Positions 30,953 to 41,900 of a DNA stretch of 53,508 nucleotides are shown here, one piece after another. Position 1 is the stretch's first letter, and the number at the start of each line of letters is the position of its first letter. Source of the DNA: Stereocaulon alpinum (lineage: Eukaryota; Ascomycota; Lecanoromycetes; Lecanorales; Stereocaulaceae); contig JAEUBA010000133.1 of assembly GCA_018257865.1 (NCBI GenBank), positions 1 to 53,508 on the forward strand, in the 5' to 3' direction. A program made the translations under genes and the position numbers. The notes under the pieces are model-generated. The model was given only the letters and a program-made list of their open reading frames with translations. It did no database searches and was not told the origin of the DNA.

Positions 30953-31162
30953 TATCGGAATAACGTCGCTCCGCTCCGTAACTAGCGGCTTAGCGCTAAC
31001 TCCTAGATAAAATACTATAGCTTAGCTAGCTAGATTTAATTAATCCCTAGTTTACTAAGCCTAATAGACACCCTGCGAATTAGGTTATCTAGGGTAGGTA
31101 ATAGGGGATCAAGCTACCTACTAATCGGTACTACCTAGGCTAGCAGCTAGGTTCTACCGATA
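30953..31162 (+). repeat. Copia-3A 3' LTR (210 bp)
   Basis: TATCGGAATAACG...TTCTACCGATA, followed by TCTAC. Differs from the 5' LTR mainly by transitions at CpA/TpG sites. Confidence 0.94.
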
Positions 31163-31167
31163 TCTAC

Positions 31168-33560
31168 TAATAGCGTAGTAATAGATTAGGGACGCGTAGT
31201 AATAATTAGGGAATAGCTTAGGCTAGAGACCTTTTAAAATATATAAGTCTTTTTAGGCTTTATAAATTTCTACTAGTAATTTATTTATAATTACGCTACT
31301 ATTACTACGCCTCTAACCGACTTACTTAAAGGTAGTAAGGACGGGAAAAAGGTAGGTTAACTTTAGTAGAATAATAGTACTAAAGGTACTTTTTAAAAGC
31401 TTTAAGATATCTTTTCTAGTACGCCGTTTCTCTACTACTTTAACTTAGAAGTATAGTTATATATAGAAACTAACGCCTCTAACTTTACTATTATAGTAGT
31501 ACTTACGTAGCTGGATAATAATAGCTACTAGTACCTAATTACCTTTTAGTCTTAGAAGATAATTCCTACGGAGTAGAATTATAAGGTTTACGACTAAGAA
31601 TTGCTCGCTATAGTAGCGGTAATAAAATAGTAGTAGTACTACCTAGAAGGTAACCTATTTACTATTAAGGTTCTTACTAATTATAATAATCTTAAGGGCT
31701 TTATAAAGTAGAAGTAATTAAATTCTTAGTAAGCTAAATAGGTACTAAAGCTCGCTACTTTTAATTTCGAAATTACTTATTATACTAGAAAAACGAATCC
31801 TGCGGATCCGCTATTATAATACCTTAATTATAAAGGAAGTTCCCTGCTAAATACTAAGTTATTACTAATATTATAGAATAAACTCGCTCTTTAGGGTAGA
31901 GATAAGGAAGGTAAAGAAATTATCGTAGCGATATTACTAGCTTTTTAAATTATAGGCCTTTAAGTTATTATCCCCTAAAAGGATATAAGAGGTATTATAG
32001 AATTAGCTTATAAGGATCCTTAATATTTAATTAAGACTTTAATTTAAGACTTATAGGCTACTAATAATTAGATAAAATCCTTTTCTATAAATAAAGGTAC
32101 GCCGTCGCAGCGCCGTCTCTAAAGTAAGGTATAGGCTTTAGACCTAAAAGGTTTATTAAGAAATAATAACTACCTATATATCCCTAAAGATAAAGCCTTA
32201 AGGGAAGAACTTATTAGTAAATACTATAATAATCCGTTAGTAGGGTACTTTAGCGCTAAGAAGATATATAAGTTACTTACCTATAAATACTTTTAATATA
32301 GGAGTTCTAAGTAGGTTAATAAGTATATTAAGACTTATAATATCTACTAAAGGACTAAGGCTCCCTACTATTACCCCTATAGCGAACTAAGTTCGCTTTT
32401 AATTACTAATAAGCTATAGAAGGAGCTCTTAATAGACTTTATTATAGGTCTACCCCTAAGTAAATATAAGAATATAGTCTATAACGCTATTCTAGTAATT
32501 ATTAATTAATTTACGAAGATAGTAAGGTATATACTTACTACTACTATAATCAACGCCGCTAAGCTAGCGGATATTTTTTATACTAAGATAGTATACTATT
32601 ATAGTATACCTAATAGTATTATTAGTAATAGAGGCTTAGTATTTACTAACGCCTTCTAGTCGGCTATTTATTTTTACTTTAAGATTAAGCGCCGCCTAAG
32701 TACCGCCTTTTATCCTTAGACTAATAGTTAAACGGAACGCTAGAATTAGGTATTAGAGTACTACTTATAGGTTTTTACTAATAATAAGTAGACTACTTAG
32801 GCGAAACAGCTACTAATAGTAGAATTTATATATATAAATAGTCTTTATTCCTCTATTAGAATAACGCCGTTCTACTTAATATATAGATATTACCCTAAAC
32901 TTTATTAGGAGCTTAAGGATAAGTCCCTAAAAGGGAGAATACTTACTATAAATAAGAGGATTAGATTACTATAAGTATTAAGAGATAAAGCTACGGAACG
33001 CCTATAGCGCGCTAGAGAGTTTTAAGCTAAATAATATAATAAAAATTATAAGCCTTAAAGCTATAAGGTTAGAGATTTAATAATACTATTAACTAAGAAT
33101 CTTAAGTAAAAACGCTTAAGTAAAAAGTTATCTTATAAATTCGTAGGGCCTTTTAGGATTATTAATAAAGTAGGAGTATAGGCTTACTACCTTCTACTAC
33201 TATAAACTTATAGGATCTATAATACTTTTTATATCTTATTATTAAAGCTATACTACCTTCGCGACGGCGATAAGATATTAGCGAACTTTATATAAGCCCC
33301 TAAACTTATTAATAATAATAAGATATAGGAGGTTAAAGAAATTATAGATAAGGTTTAAGATAAGTAAAGTATTTAGTATAAGGTTAAATAGACTAGTTAA
33401 GGTAAAGAATATAACTAGTAGCTACTAGATAAAAAGCTTAAAGATACCTATAACTTAACTTAAGCCTTTAATAAGTAGATAACTAGTAAGTATATATAGT
33501 CTCTAGTTCTTTAAATACTATTAATAGTAGCGAGTAAGTAGTAGTAATAATATAAGTTAT
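31168..33560 (+). pseudogene. Gypsy-1 pol part 2: RT end, RNase H, integrase, chromodomain
   Basis: Continues the RT frame: FLGFINFYQQFIYNYATITTPLT near 31238-31310 (FLGF.NFYR.FI.NY..I..PLT). RNase H: IETNASNFTI near 31465-31495 (E.DAS), YDQELLAIVAVIKQ near 31589-31630. Integrase: zinc region around 32284-32395 (TYNIY.RTK), core LLIDFIIGLPLSK near 32427-32463, ISNRGLVFTNAF near 32616-32655 (SDRG..F), YPQTNSQTERQNQVLEYYL near 32711-32768 with the E in place. GPFRIINKVG and L..YHPVF-like YNTFYILLLK near 33148-33250. A chromodomain follows at about 33326-33430. Asp to Asn and stops inactivate it. Confidence 0.9.
33326..33434 (+). other. Chromodomain at Gypsy-1 integrase C-terminus
   Basis: Reads EVKEIIDKV-DK-SI-YKVK-TS-GKEYN (dashes are TAG/TAA at former Gln/Trp). 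It fits the chromodomain pattern EVE.I.D.....G..YLVKW.G.....NTW.P. In chromoviruses this module directs integration to histone H3 K9-methylated chromatin; that role is family knowledge. Confidence 0.75.
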
Positions 33561-35052
33561 AATAATTATAAACCTTATAAGTAAATAGTCTTATACTATA
33601 AGTATACTTCTCTATAATTATTATACTTACTTACTTATACCTTAATAAAATAAAGAAGAGATTAAATTAATTACTAGCTAAATATCTATTTTATATTAGT
33701 AAGATAATATATATAGGTACGCTACTAAATATTAGTAGAAGAAAAGAAGAAGGAAAAAATAAATAAATATCTTAATATTATCTCTACGCTAATATATAGT
33801 AGTATAATTACTCCTCTAAGAGCTTTATATATTACTAAAGACTCTCTATCTCCTTAGTATACTTAGCGATTACTTATTAGAGGGTTCCTAACTTAAACTA
33901 CTAGTTAGTAATAGTTTACTTAAGTTCTATAATCTATTATCTCTCCGCCGTAAGTTCCTATTAGAGATTAGTAATTATTATAGGAGCTACCCTACTTATT
34001 ATTATAATTTAGCCCTATACTTTTCGCTATTAGGTAATATACTTACTAATTTTCTTACGCTTATATTATACTTAGTAAGTCTAGCCTTTACGCCTATAAT
34101 ACTATACTAATCGCTATATAGACCGACGAAACGGCTTTAGGATCTAAATATATTAGGAGGTAATATAGCAGAGCTATTAGAATAATATACCTTATAATAA
34201 TAATTAAGCCTATAGTAGCTATCCTTATAATATTAATAAGGAGGCGCGTTACTATAATTATAATTATTATTCCCCGTATAGAAATAAGTCCTATAGGGTA
34301 AAGGTATATTAATAATATAGTCTATAAGTATTAGTAGCTAGCTATACGCGCCGGCTACGTAATAGCGACGTATAATATTAAGTATATATATATATTATAT
34401 CTATAAGTAATATATTAGTAGCTAATAATATACGCCGGTTACGCGATAGCGACGTATAATATTAAGTATATATATAAGTTATACCTATAAGTAATATATT
34501 AGTAGCTAATAATATACGCTAGTTACGTAATAGCAATATATAATCTTAAGAGAATATTTAGATATTATTATAACGAGAAGAACTATTAACTATATTAGTA
34601 ATATTAATTATAATATAGGCACGCTAATATTAGGGTACGTATAAGTTATATTAGGTATTACGAAGAAAGGAAAGTTAGGGGGAAAGTTATTATTTATATA
34701 CTTATAGGTCGTTATCGCTATAACGTCGCTATATATTAAAGCTATTTAAAATAATAATAACTAATAATATAATAATATAGCTATTACCCGCTAATATAGC
34801 CGGCTATTAATTATATTTATTAATAACTATACGTTACTACTACGCCTACTACGTATTCTTTTTATATTATAATAGATTTAGGCGTTACTGTAGTTAGATA
34901 ATATTCTATATATATAAGGCGCCGCCTTAACGACGTTACCTTTAGGTTAACTCTTTTCCCTTACGTTTCCTACTAGGTTTAAAGGGTTTTTAACGAGTAG
35001 TCTATTCTATATACTTTAATACCTAGGGACTAGGGCTTAGAGGGGAGGATAC
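33561..35052 (+). other. Gypsy-1 long region between pol and 3' LTR
   Basis: About 1.5 kb without an assigned gene, unusual for a chromovirus where pol normally ends near the LTR. It holds 84-bp tandem repeats (34320-34560), A-rich and GTATATA-rich stretches, and AGGGGAGGA just before the LTR (likely polypurine tract, 35040-35050). When stops are read through, readable frames exist on both strands (for example minus strand around 33760-34150), but none shows a domain I know. Confidence 0.6.
34320..34560 (+). repeat. 84-bp tandem repeat, about 2.8 units
   Basis: The marker AGCGACGTATAATATTAAGT begins at 34364 and 34448, and a decayed copy (AGCAATATATAATCTTAAG) at 34532: spacing 84 bp twice. 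Each unit contains GCTAATAATATACGC(C/T)(G/A)GTTACG. Confidence 0.88.
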
Positions 35053-35301
35053 TATTAACCCTTAAGTATATACGCGTTATAGCTACGCTAACGTAATAAT
35101 ATTAATTAGGGTCTAGGGGCTTAGTAATAGTATTACTACCTAAGACTCCCCTATATTTTAGGGATCTTTAGAAATTAGTTCTACTACTACTCTACTACTA
35201 AGTAATATAATTATATCTATTACTTAATACCTAAATCCAGTAACTTTACGTCTCTTATACCTTAGTGCGCTAGCTTAGAGCCGGCGTCGCTAGCCTTTAT
35301 A
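35053..35301 (+). repeat. Gypsy-1 3' LTR (249 bp)
   Basis: Starts TATTAACCC, ends CCTTTATA, followed by GAGGT (35302-35306). The uninterrupted copy that defines the MITE insertion point in the 5' LTR. Confidence 0.95.
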
Positions 35302-35306
35302 GAGGT

Positions 35307-36048
35307 ATATAAAAAGGCTATCCTTAAATACTCTTATATACCTATTTAAAAGGAGATATTATTTAGAGATAGGTATAACTACTACCTAAAACTAAGAAAG
35401 GTAGAAAGCTTAATAGTAATCTAACTCTAAAGTAGTAAGAATAGATTTAACTACTTCTTATATAAAGTAAAAGTACTAGGGATTCGTAGTACTTACTATA
35501 GCTATAGTTAGAGGAATTAGAATATAAAGTATATTCTCCTATACTACCTAAAGCTTAGCGGTACTTAAAGAGAACTTATTAAGGAGGTAGGGACTTATAA
35601 TATTAGGACTATACTAGCTAAAGTTAATAGTATAAGGGTAGTAGTAAGATAGCTAGTTTAGTTAGAATTCCTAATATAATATTAACTTACTAAGGAATAG
35701 CTTTTCTAGTCTAGACTCCTTATTAAAGTAGAACTAATAATAAAAACCCTAAAGATAAAGAAGCCTAAGTATAAGGTAAAGCTAAAGGTAGTAAAGCTAC
35801 TAGAGTATTATAGGGCCTAGTAGGGTAAAAAAGATTATAGTTACTAGTATTATAAAGCTTAGTAGTAAGGTTAGATAAGCGGAGTAAAGTAATAGGTAAG
35901 CTAATAAGCGAAAGTTTTAACTAAAAGGGGCGACCCTAAAAAGGTTTCTTTCGCGTCTAGAGGGCTTATAGCCCCCTAGATTTTCTAATTATATAAAAGA
36001 ATACCCTTATTAGTATATATAGATACTAGAATAGGTATATAAATCAAT
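35307..36048 (+). pseudogene. LINE copy 1, part iii: ORF2 C-terminus and 3' end
   Basis: Continues LINE copy 1 after Gypsy-1. Collinear with 38816-39553 (reverse strand) of the second LINE. Segments include YNYYLKLRKVESLIVI near 35368-35420 and a Lys-rich C-terminal tail (about 35750-35920). After the coding end the 3' untranslated part runs AGAGGGCTTATAGCCCCC..., then ends in AATCAATTAATTAATTAAG near 36048. A short ATTA-type tail instead of a long poly-A is the 3' terminus shared by both LINE copies. Confidence 0.82.
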
Positions 36049-36267
36049 TAATTAATTAAGATAGGGTTCTTAAAATATAATATTTATAGATAGTATACTA
36101 AATAGAGTTCTATTAATCTAAGAATATAAATCTCTCTTAGTAGTAGTATAAAACTAAAAAGAGATAAAAGATAATTTTAAGTTAGGAAATATTATAGTAC
36201 TATAGAGTTAAGTTAAACTTATAAGCGAAATTATTACTATAAAAATCCTAAATAAATATATAGAATT
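36049..36267. other. Unassigned AT-rich stretch
   Basis: About 220 bases between the LINE end and an inverted Copia-1 LTR scrap. RIP-like composition. I see no gene, repeat or signal here; it may be pre-insertion DNA. Confidence 0.5.
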
Positions 36268-36284
36268 TGTTAAAATGTAATAGG
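36268..36284 (-). repeat. 17-bp scrap of an inverted Copia-1 LTR end
   Basis: TGTTAAAATGTAATAGG equals the outer 17 bases of the reverse-oriented Copia-1 LTR (compare 51681-51697) and keeps TG unmutated. A plus-strand Copia-1 LTR starts right after it, so copy c seems inserted into an older inverted LTR. Confidence 0.75.
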
Positions 36285-36414
36285 TATTAAAATTCGGGTG
36301 TTCGTATACCAAGCCTTAGTATTAATAACTAAGGCTTAGCACTAACCCTTATTTATATCTTATATAGTCGTACTTAGCTAGATAATTAAGTATTCTACCT
36401 ATTATATTTTAATA
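36285..36414 (+). repeat. Copia-1 copy c 5' LTR (130 bp)
   Basis: TATTAAAATTCGGGTG...TTTTAATA. Hairpin stem intact (CTAAGGCTTAG preserved). Confidence 0.93.
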
Positions 36415-36429
36415 GGTTATAAGCCTAGT
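36415..36429 (+). other. Copia-1 copy c primer-binding site
   Basis: GGTTATAAGCCTAGT, identical to copy b; RIP-decayed complement of the initiator tRNA-Met anticodon region. Confidence 0.7.
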
Positions 36430-37249
36430 ACGCTAGGTATTACTAGAATAGCTCTTCTTCTAGAATTATATTCCTCTTAAATAATTACTAAATCCTCCCT
36501 AATATAAGCTACGTATATATATACTAAACCTCTAATACTTAGTCTAAGGTAATAACTCTTTAATCTTTATACTACGAGATTAACTTATAGCGATAATAAT
36601 TAACTAAAAAGAGGAGGCTAGGAACTCCTAACTATTCTATTCTTTCTAGGGTTATTACTACTAAAAAGTATACTAATAAGTACTACTAAGTAATTCCTTC
36701 TAGCGTACCTTAGTAGGTATCTATAAACTCTAAAGCTAAGCCCCTAAAAGTAATATCTAGCTTCTATAGTAAGAATACTAACTTATATAAGTAGAATTAT
36801 TAAATTTTATATTAAAAATAAGACTTTTTAGACGCTAGAAAGTAATTAATTATTAATTACTAAGGGGGCTAAGTCCTAACCCCTTAATTTCTTCCTAAAG
36901 GCTAGTATCTCTAGCTATTATTAAAGGCTAGTATCCCCTACTACCTTTTCTAATAAGTTAGAGGCTAGTATTATCTTAGCTACTAGATACCTATTAAGAT
37001 CCTTAGGAGATATCTATAAGATATCTACTATAAGCTTAACTAGAAGTCTATTATCTTCCTTATCTTCTAATTTAATACTATCTACTACTAATCTAAACCC
37101 TATTTAGTATATAAATACTATTACCTAAGTATACTACCGCTCTAAGTATAAATACTTTTAATACCTTCTTTAGGACCTAATCTAATTTAATAAGTTACCT
37201 CTTAACTACGTCGATACTAATTATATACCCCTAGAATAGTCCCTATCTC

Positions 37250-38815
37250 CTTATAACTCTAATTCTAAAGTTAGTAAATTAACCCTAAAACCTCCTAGTA
37301 ATATTAATATCTTTAGCCTTTAAGCTAAACGTATACTACCTTAGGCTTCCTTAGGTCCTCCTTTAGCGAAATAATAGTATAAAAAGATAACTACCGCTTA
37401 TCCCTAAAAAACCCTACTAACTTAAAAATCTCTAAAGCTTATACTATAAACCTCTTCTTCTAATTTAACTCCTACTACTAGCGGAGCTTTAAAAATACCT
37501 ATATTATAGTAGATATTATAGCAGCTGAAGAATTTTATAATAATAGCGCGAATTTACTACTTACTATAGTAGCTAAAGAATCCTATAGTAGTAGTAGAAG
37601 CTTCCTACTTACCTCTATCTCTATCTTAAAGTCTAACTTTAGGTACTCCTAGTAGGTAGAGGAGATAGATAATTAGCTTATACTTAATAACTTAAAGCCT
37701 TTTACTACTAAAACCTAAGTAAAAGCCTATACTATAATTTATAACTAACTTAGGTTTAATACCTAAAAGATTATAAAGAACCTTATTATAGTAGATAAGA
37801 TTCTAACTAAAGTCTCCTTAAATTTTAAGCTAAAAGGAACTAGTATTTATATTAAATTAGTATAATACCTCTATTTAACCTCTCTAAAATCCTCTAAGGA
37901 TATTACTAAATATACTTAGAAGTTCTAAGAGGTTAATACTAAACTTAAGGAACTTAATATTAAAGTAGCCCTATTAAAACTATACCTAATTTACCTCTAT
38001 CTCTTAAGACTTAATAAAGCTTATAATACCTTTAAAATAGCTTATATTTAAAGCTACGCCTTATTTAGCGCTAATAAAGTTAACTTTAATAAAGTCTCCC
38101 TAGCGGTTACTAATAAGGAATAATAAATCTAAGCGTAGTATAAGTACTTTAGATTAGTAATATTTATAGGTAGGAAGTCTATAAAAGACTATAACTCTAT
38201 AAATAATAAGCCTTAGGAATACTATCTTTATTATAAGAAGCTTAAGCGAAAAGATACCTATCTAATTATAAAGTATTAGTAGCTTTACCCTAAAATAAAG
38301 CTTAAGAAATTTAAGTCTAAAGACGAAAGGTCTAAGAAATAGAAGCTAAAATATAATAATAGCCCTACTAAAAAACCTATATTTAAGACCCTTACTACTA
38401 ATAGTAACTTTAATATTTAAGGCGCTAGTATAAATAAGGTCCCTATAATTAATATTAAATATATAGTAGTAATAACGCTAGAAGTTAATCTATTAGGCCT
38501 AACTATTATTAATATAAGGTATATATAATACTTATTCTACTAATACTTTAACTTCGTAACCTTTAAGCCCGCTATTAGTACTTTAATTACTAAAATTAGT
38601 AGGGTATAGCTTAAACTAACTAAGTATAGAATAGTAAAGATTCTATACCTAAGGAAGAATATACTATTATATAATATTCTCTATATACCTAAGTTAGGAG
38701 TAAATCTCCTCTTAGGCTCCTAGCTAATAGATATTAGAATCTATATTAAATTCGCTAAAAATAATTATATAATCTTATACCCTAAGCTTAGTAATATAAT
38801 CGCTAAATAATAATT
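37250..38815 (+). pseudogene. Copia-1 copy c gag and protease remnant
   Basis: Same reading as copy b gag: KLFTTKTQVKAYTII-like block near 37695-37745, capsid blocks near 37830-38060, basic cluster near 38220-38260 and a protease region near 38490-38530 where the active-site Asp codon again reads AAT. More RIP-worn than copy b at several sites. Ends in the LINE insertion before the integrase. Confidence 0.82.
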
Positions 38816-38960
38816 GATTAATTGATTTATACGCCTATTCTAGTATCTATATATACTAATAAGGGTATTCTCTTATATTATTAGGAAATCTAGGGGGGGG
38901 TTAAAGGCCCTCTAGACGCGAAAGAAACCTTTCTAGAGTCGCCCCTTCTAGCTAAAAACT
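38816..38960 (-). other. LINE copy 2 3' untranslated region
   Basis: Minus strand: after the ORF2 end a C-rich run (GGGGGGG on the plus strand at 38891-38898), then ATTAGTATATATAGATACTA and the ATCAATTAATC terminus. Matches 35930-36048. Confidence 0.75.
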
Positions 38961-41900
38961 TTCGCTTATTAGCTTACTTATCGTCCTACTCCGCCTATCC
39001 GACCTTACCGCTAGGCTCTATAATACTAGTAATAATAATCTCCGCTACCCTAATAGGCCTTATAATACTCCGGTAGCTCCGCCGCCTTTAGCTTCTACTT
39101 ATACTTAGGCTCCTTTATCTTTAGGGTTTTTATTACTAGTTCTACTCTAATAAGGAGTTTAGACTAGGAGAGCTATTCCTTAGTAAGTTAATACTATATT
39201 AGGAATCCTAACCTAACTAGCTATCTTATAGCTACTCTTATACTAGTAACCTTAGCTAGTATAGTCCTAATATTATAAGTCTCTACCTCTTTAATAAGCT
39301 CCCTTTAAGTATCGCTAAGCTTTAGGTAGTATAGGAGAATATACTTTATATCCTAATTCCTCTATTTATAACTATAGTAGGTACTGCGGACCCTTAGTAC
39401 CCTTACCTTATAAAGGAAGTAGTTAAACCTATTCTTCCTACTTTAGAGTTAGACTACTATTAAGCTTTCCGCCTTCCTAAGCTTTAGGTAGTAGTTATAC
39501 CTTCCTCTAAATAATAGTTTATTCTATATAAGTATATAAGAGTGCTTAGGGATAGTATCCTTATATACCTCCTACTGCTTAATTTATTTTATTATTACCT
39601 AGCCTTATATTTTCTTAGCTAGGACGCCTACGTCTTAATACTCCTTAATATCTATTTTTAGGTTATATTAATATACCTTCCTCCTTATTACTATTACTAC
39701 TTAATCCTAATCCTTTACCTTAAGCTCCCGCAGGGCCTATTCTTCCTTTTCTAGTAATAGGGTTAGGCGTATTAGGCGCGCCCTTCCTCTCCTTCCTTAT
39801 AGTCTCCTATAAATTAAGCGGTTACCTTTAATTATTAAGGGGTATACTCCCCTTAGTACTTAGTATCTTATAACTAGGGCGTCTAGATAGGTTTAGATAG
39901 GTATAATAACTACCTCTACTTCTAAAACCTAAACTAGTATTACCTTATATACTCTAAGTACTATCTATAGGTAGTCGTTCTATATTATTACGAGCGTCTT
40001 AATATACTTTTCTATAGCTCCCCGTCCCCTAGTAGGGGTATACTATATTAGAGTAGCGAATATAAGTATAGGCCTTACTACTATATTATATACCTTTCTA
40101 TACTTCTTAAATATAGCTCCCTAAGTTAACCCTACTAAGTACTTAATCGCCTAAGCTTAAGTAGCGGCCTTTACCTTTACCTACGCTATATATAGGCCCT
40201 AGCGGAGTTTAGTATTAATATATAGCCCTAAGACCCTAATACTCGCTTTTAGCTTAACCTCTATATTACTAAATTATACCGTCTCCTTTATATTAAACCT
40301 TTTAGGGGCGTATAATAGATATACTAGTTTATACTTCTAAGGTATAAACGTCGCCCCGTATATTTTCGCTTATATTTAGTAGAGCTTATAGGCTTATTCT
40401 AGCTACCTATAGTTTATTTCTATTATCTTACTATATACTAGTAGGTATATATTATCTACGAATCCTCCTACTTATACTAGGATTTTTACTTTTAAGTATA
40501 CTTTAATTAGTAGTATATTAAAGAAGAGAAATAGAATTAGTAATATAGGTAATCCTTATAGAATCCTAGTCTCTACTACCTCTACTAAGCTAGTTTTACC
40601 TCTTAGAGTAATTAATATCGCTCTATCTTTAAGGAAGCTTATAGTCTACTAAATAATTCCCTTAGGGATTCCTTTTATCTTTAGGTTATAGAGTAGCTTT
40701 TTATAGAATATATTATTAAATACCCCTATTATATTTAGTAATAGTAGGCTCGCTACGTTATCTTTACCCTAGTTCTATATTATATAAACTAAATCTATAA
40801 TAGTCTCTAAGGCTATTTCTACTAAGCGTCTCTTTCTACCCCCTATCTAGTATTCTAAGAGTAGGTAATTCCTTTTAGCTATTCTACTAAGATATTTCGC
40901 TATTACTATCTCTAACGCTTTCCTAAGTATATCTAGTAATATAATAAGCTAGTATACCTTAAGCTCTAAATAATTAGTCTTTTTTAGTTTCTTTAGTATT
41001 ACTATATTCGCCTCCTAGAACTTCTTTAAGTAGTATCTATAGTCTAAGTATACTTAAAATATCCTCCTAAATATCTCTATTATCTCTATATATACTGCTC
41101 TTAGGAACCTATTTAGGATCTCTAAGATCCTTAGGGCCTTATCCGCTGCTAAGTATTAAATCGCGTCCTTTACCTCCTTTAAGGTAATCTCGCTATCTAT
41201 CGCTATAGGTTTTAGGTAGTTAGCCCCCTCTATATCTATTAGGTCTACTAAGGGTAAAGGTAGGAAGAGGACCCTCTTTAGGGCCTCTACCTTCCCCTTA
41301 AAGTCTATTACTTTATTCCCGTTTCCGTCTTTAATAGCTAGGAATTGCGGTAGCTCTTTAGGTTATATACTCCTCTCCCTTCCCTACTTAATAAGTTACT
41401 ATACTCCTCCTAGCCTTAGTAATACTTTATAGACTCCCTCTCTAAAAGCTATTATCCTAGCCTTCTATAGGGTAGTAACCTTTTCCCTTTTAGCCTAACG
41501 GAGGGCTTCCTTAGTTTCTGCGTTTCTATTATAGCGGTAGGCCTTAAGCGCTACCTATAATGCTTTAGTTACCTTTATATATACCCTATTCTAATATAGC
41601 TTAGCCCCTACGTACGGTTCCTTATATAGGATAGTATCTTCTATTACCTCTTATAGTATAGCTATAAGCCTATTAATATACTAGTTAATAGTATCTTTAA
41701 AGTCTACTAAGTACTAGCTTATTACTTTATTTAGGATCTTTATATATTTTTAGATTTCCTCCCTAGTTACCTTCGCCTCTATCCTTTTCTAGGCCCTCTT
41801 CTAGCGTATTAGGCGTTCGCTCTATATCTATTCTAGCTTTATAATAATTAGTATATAGTCTAATCCTATATTAAGGTTATTCCTTACCCTATACTTTACT

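Larger units (their letters stand above)
20272..31162 (+). mobile_element. Copia-3A (Ty1/copia), complete, split by Copia-3B
   Basis: A third copia family with 210-bp LTRs (TATCGGAATAAC...TCTACCGATA; TGTCGG...CCGACA before RIP), inserted in Gypsy-1 RT. Own length about 5.4 kb without Copia-3B. Gene order gag, protease, integrase, RT, RNase H. It retains many CA and TG dinucleotides and has long stretches without stops, so RIP has been mild compared with the elements around it. Its integrase carries a nested copy of the same family in reverse orientation. Confidence 0.94.
16869..35301 (+). mobile_element. Gypsy-1 chromovirus (Ty3/gypsy), complete but with nested insertions
   Basis: LTRs of 249 bp (after removing the MITE from the 5' one) and the target duplication GAGGT at 16864-16868 and 35302-35306. 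Order: gag with zinc knuckle, pol with RT, RNase H, integrase and a chromodomain, so it is a Ty3/gypsy chromovirus. Without Copia-3A/B and the MITE it would be about 7.0 kb. It is inserted in LINE copy 1. The LTR starts TGTTAACCC at the 5' end (TATTAACCC at the 3' end) and ends CCTTTATA (CCTTTACA before RIP). Confidence 0.94.
36285..38815 (+). mobile_element. Copia-1 copy c, 5' part (LTR to protease)
   Basis: Collinear with 5896-8425 of copy b: 5' LTR, primer site, leader, gag, protease. Broken at 38815 by a minus-strand LINE. After the LINE another Copia-1 begins, but at the equivalent of 6428, so the two share about 2 kb and are not simply two halves of one element. Confidence 0.9.

Noticed and set aside
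20263..31171. 9-bp or 10-bp target duplication (TATCTACTA) suggesting a MULE DNA transposon
   Set aside because: The LTR ends TATCGG/CCGATA are RIPed TGTCGG/CCGACA, so part of the match belongs to the LTRs. The true duplication is TCTAC, and the content is a Copia retroelement.
34320..34560. 84-bp repeats as a replication origin or centromere repeat
   Set aside because: Only about three units, all within Gypsy-1 and best explained as a repeat in the element's 3' region.
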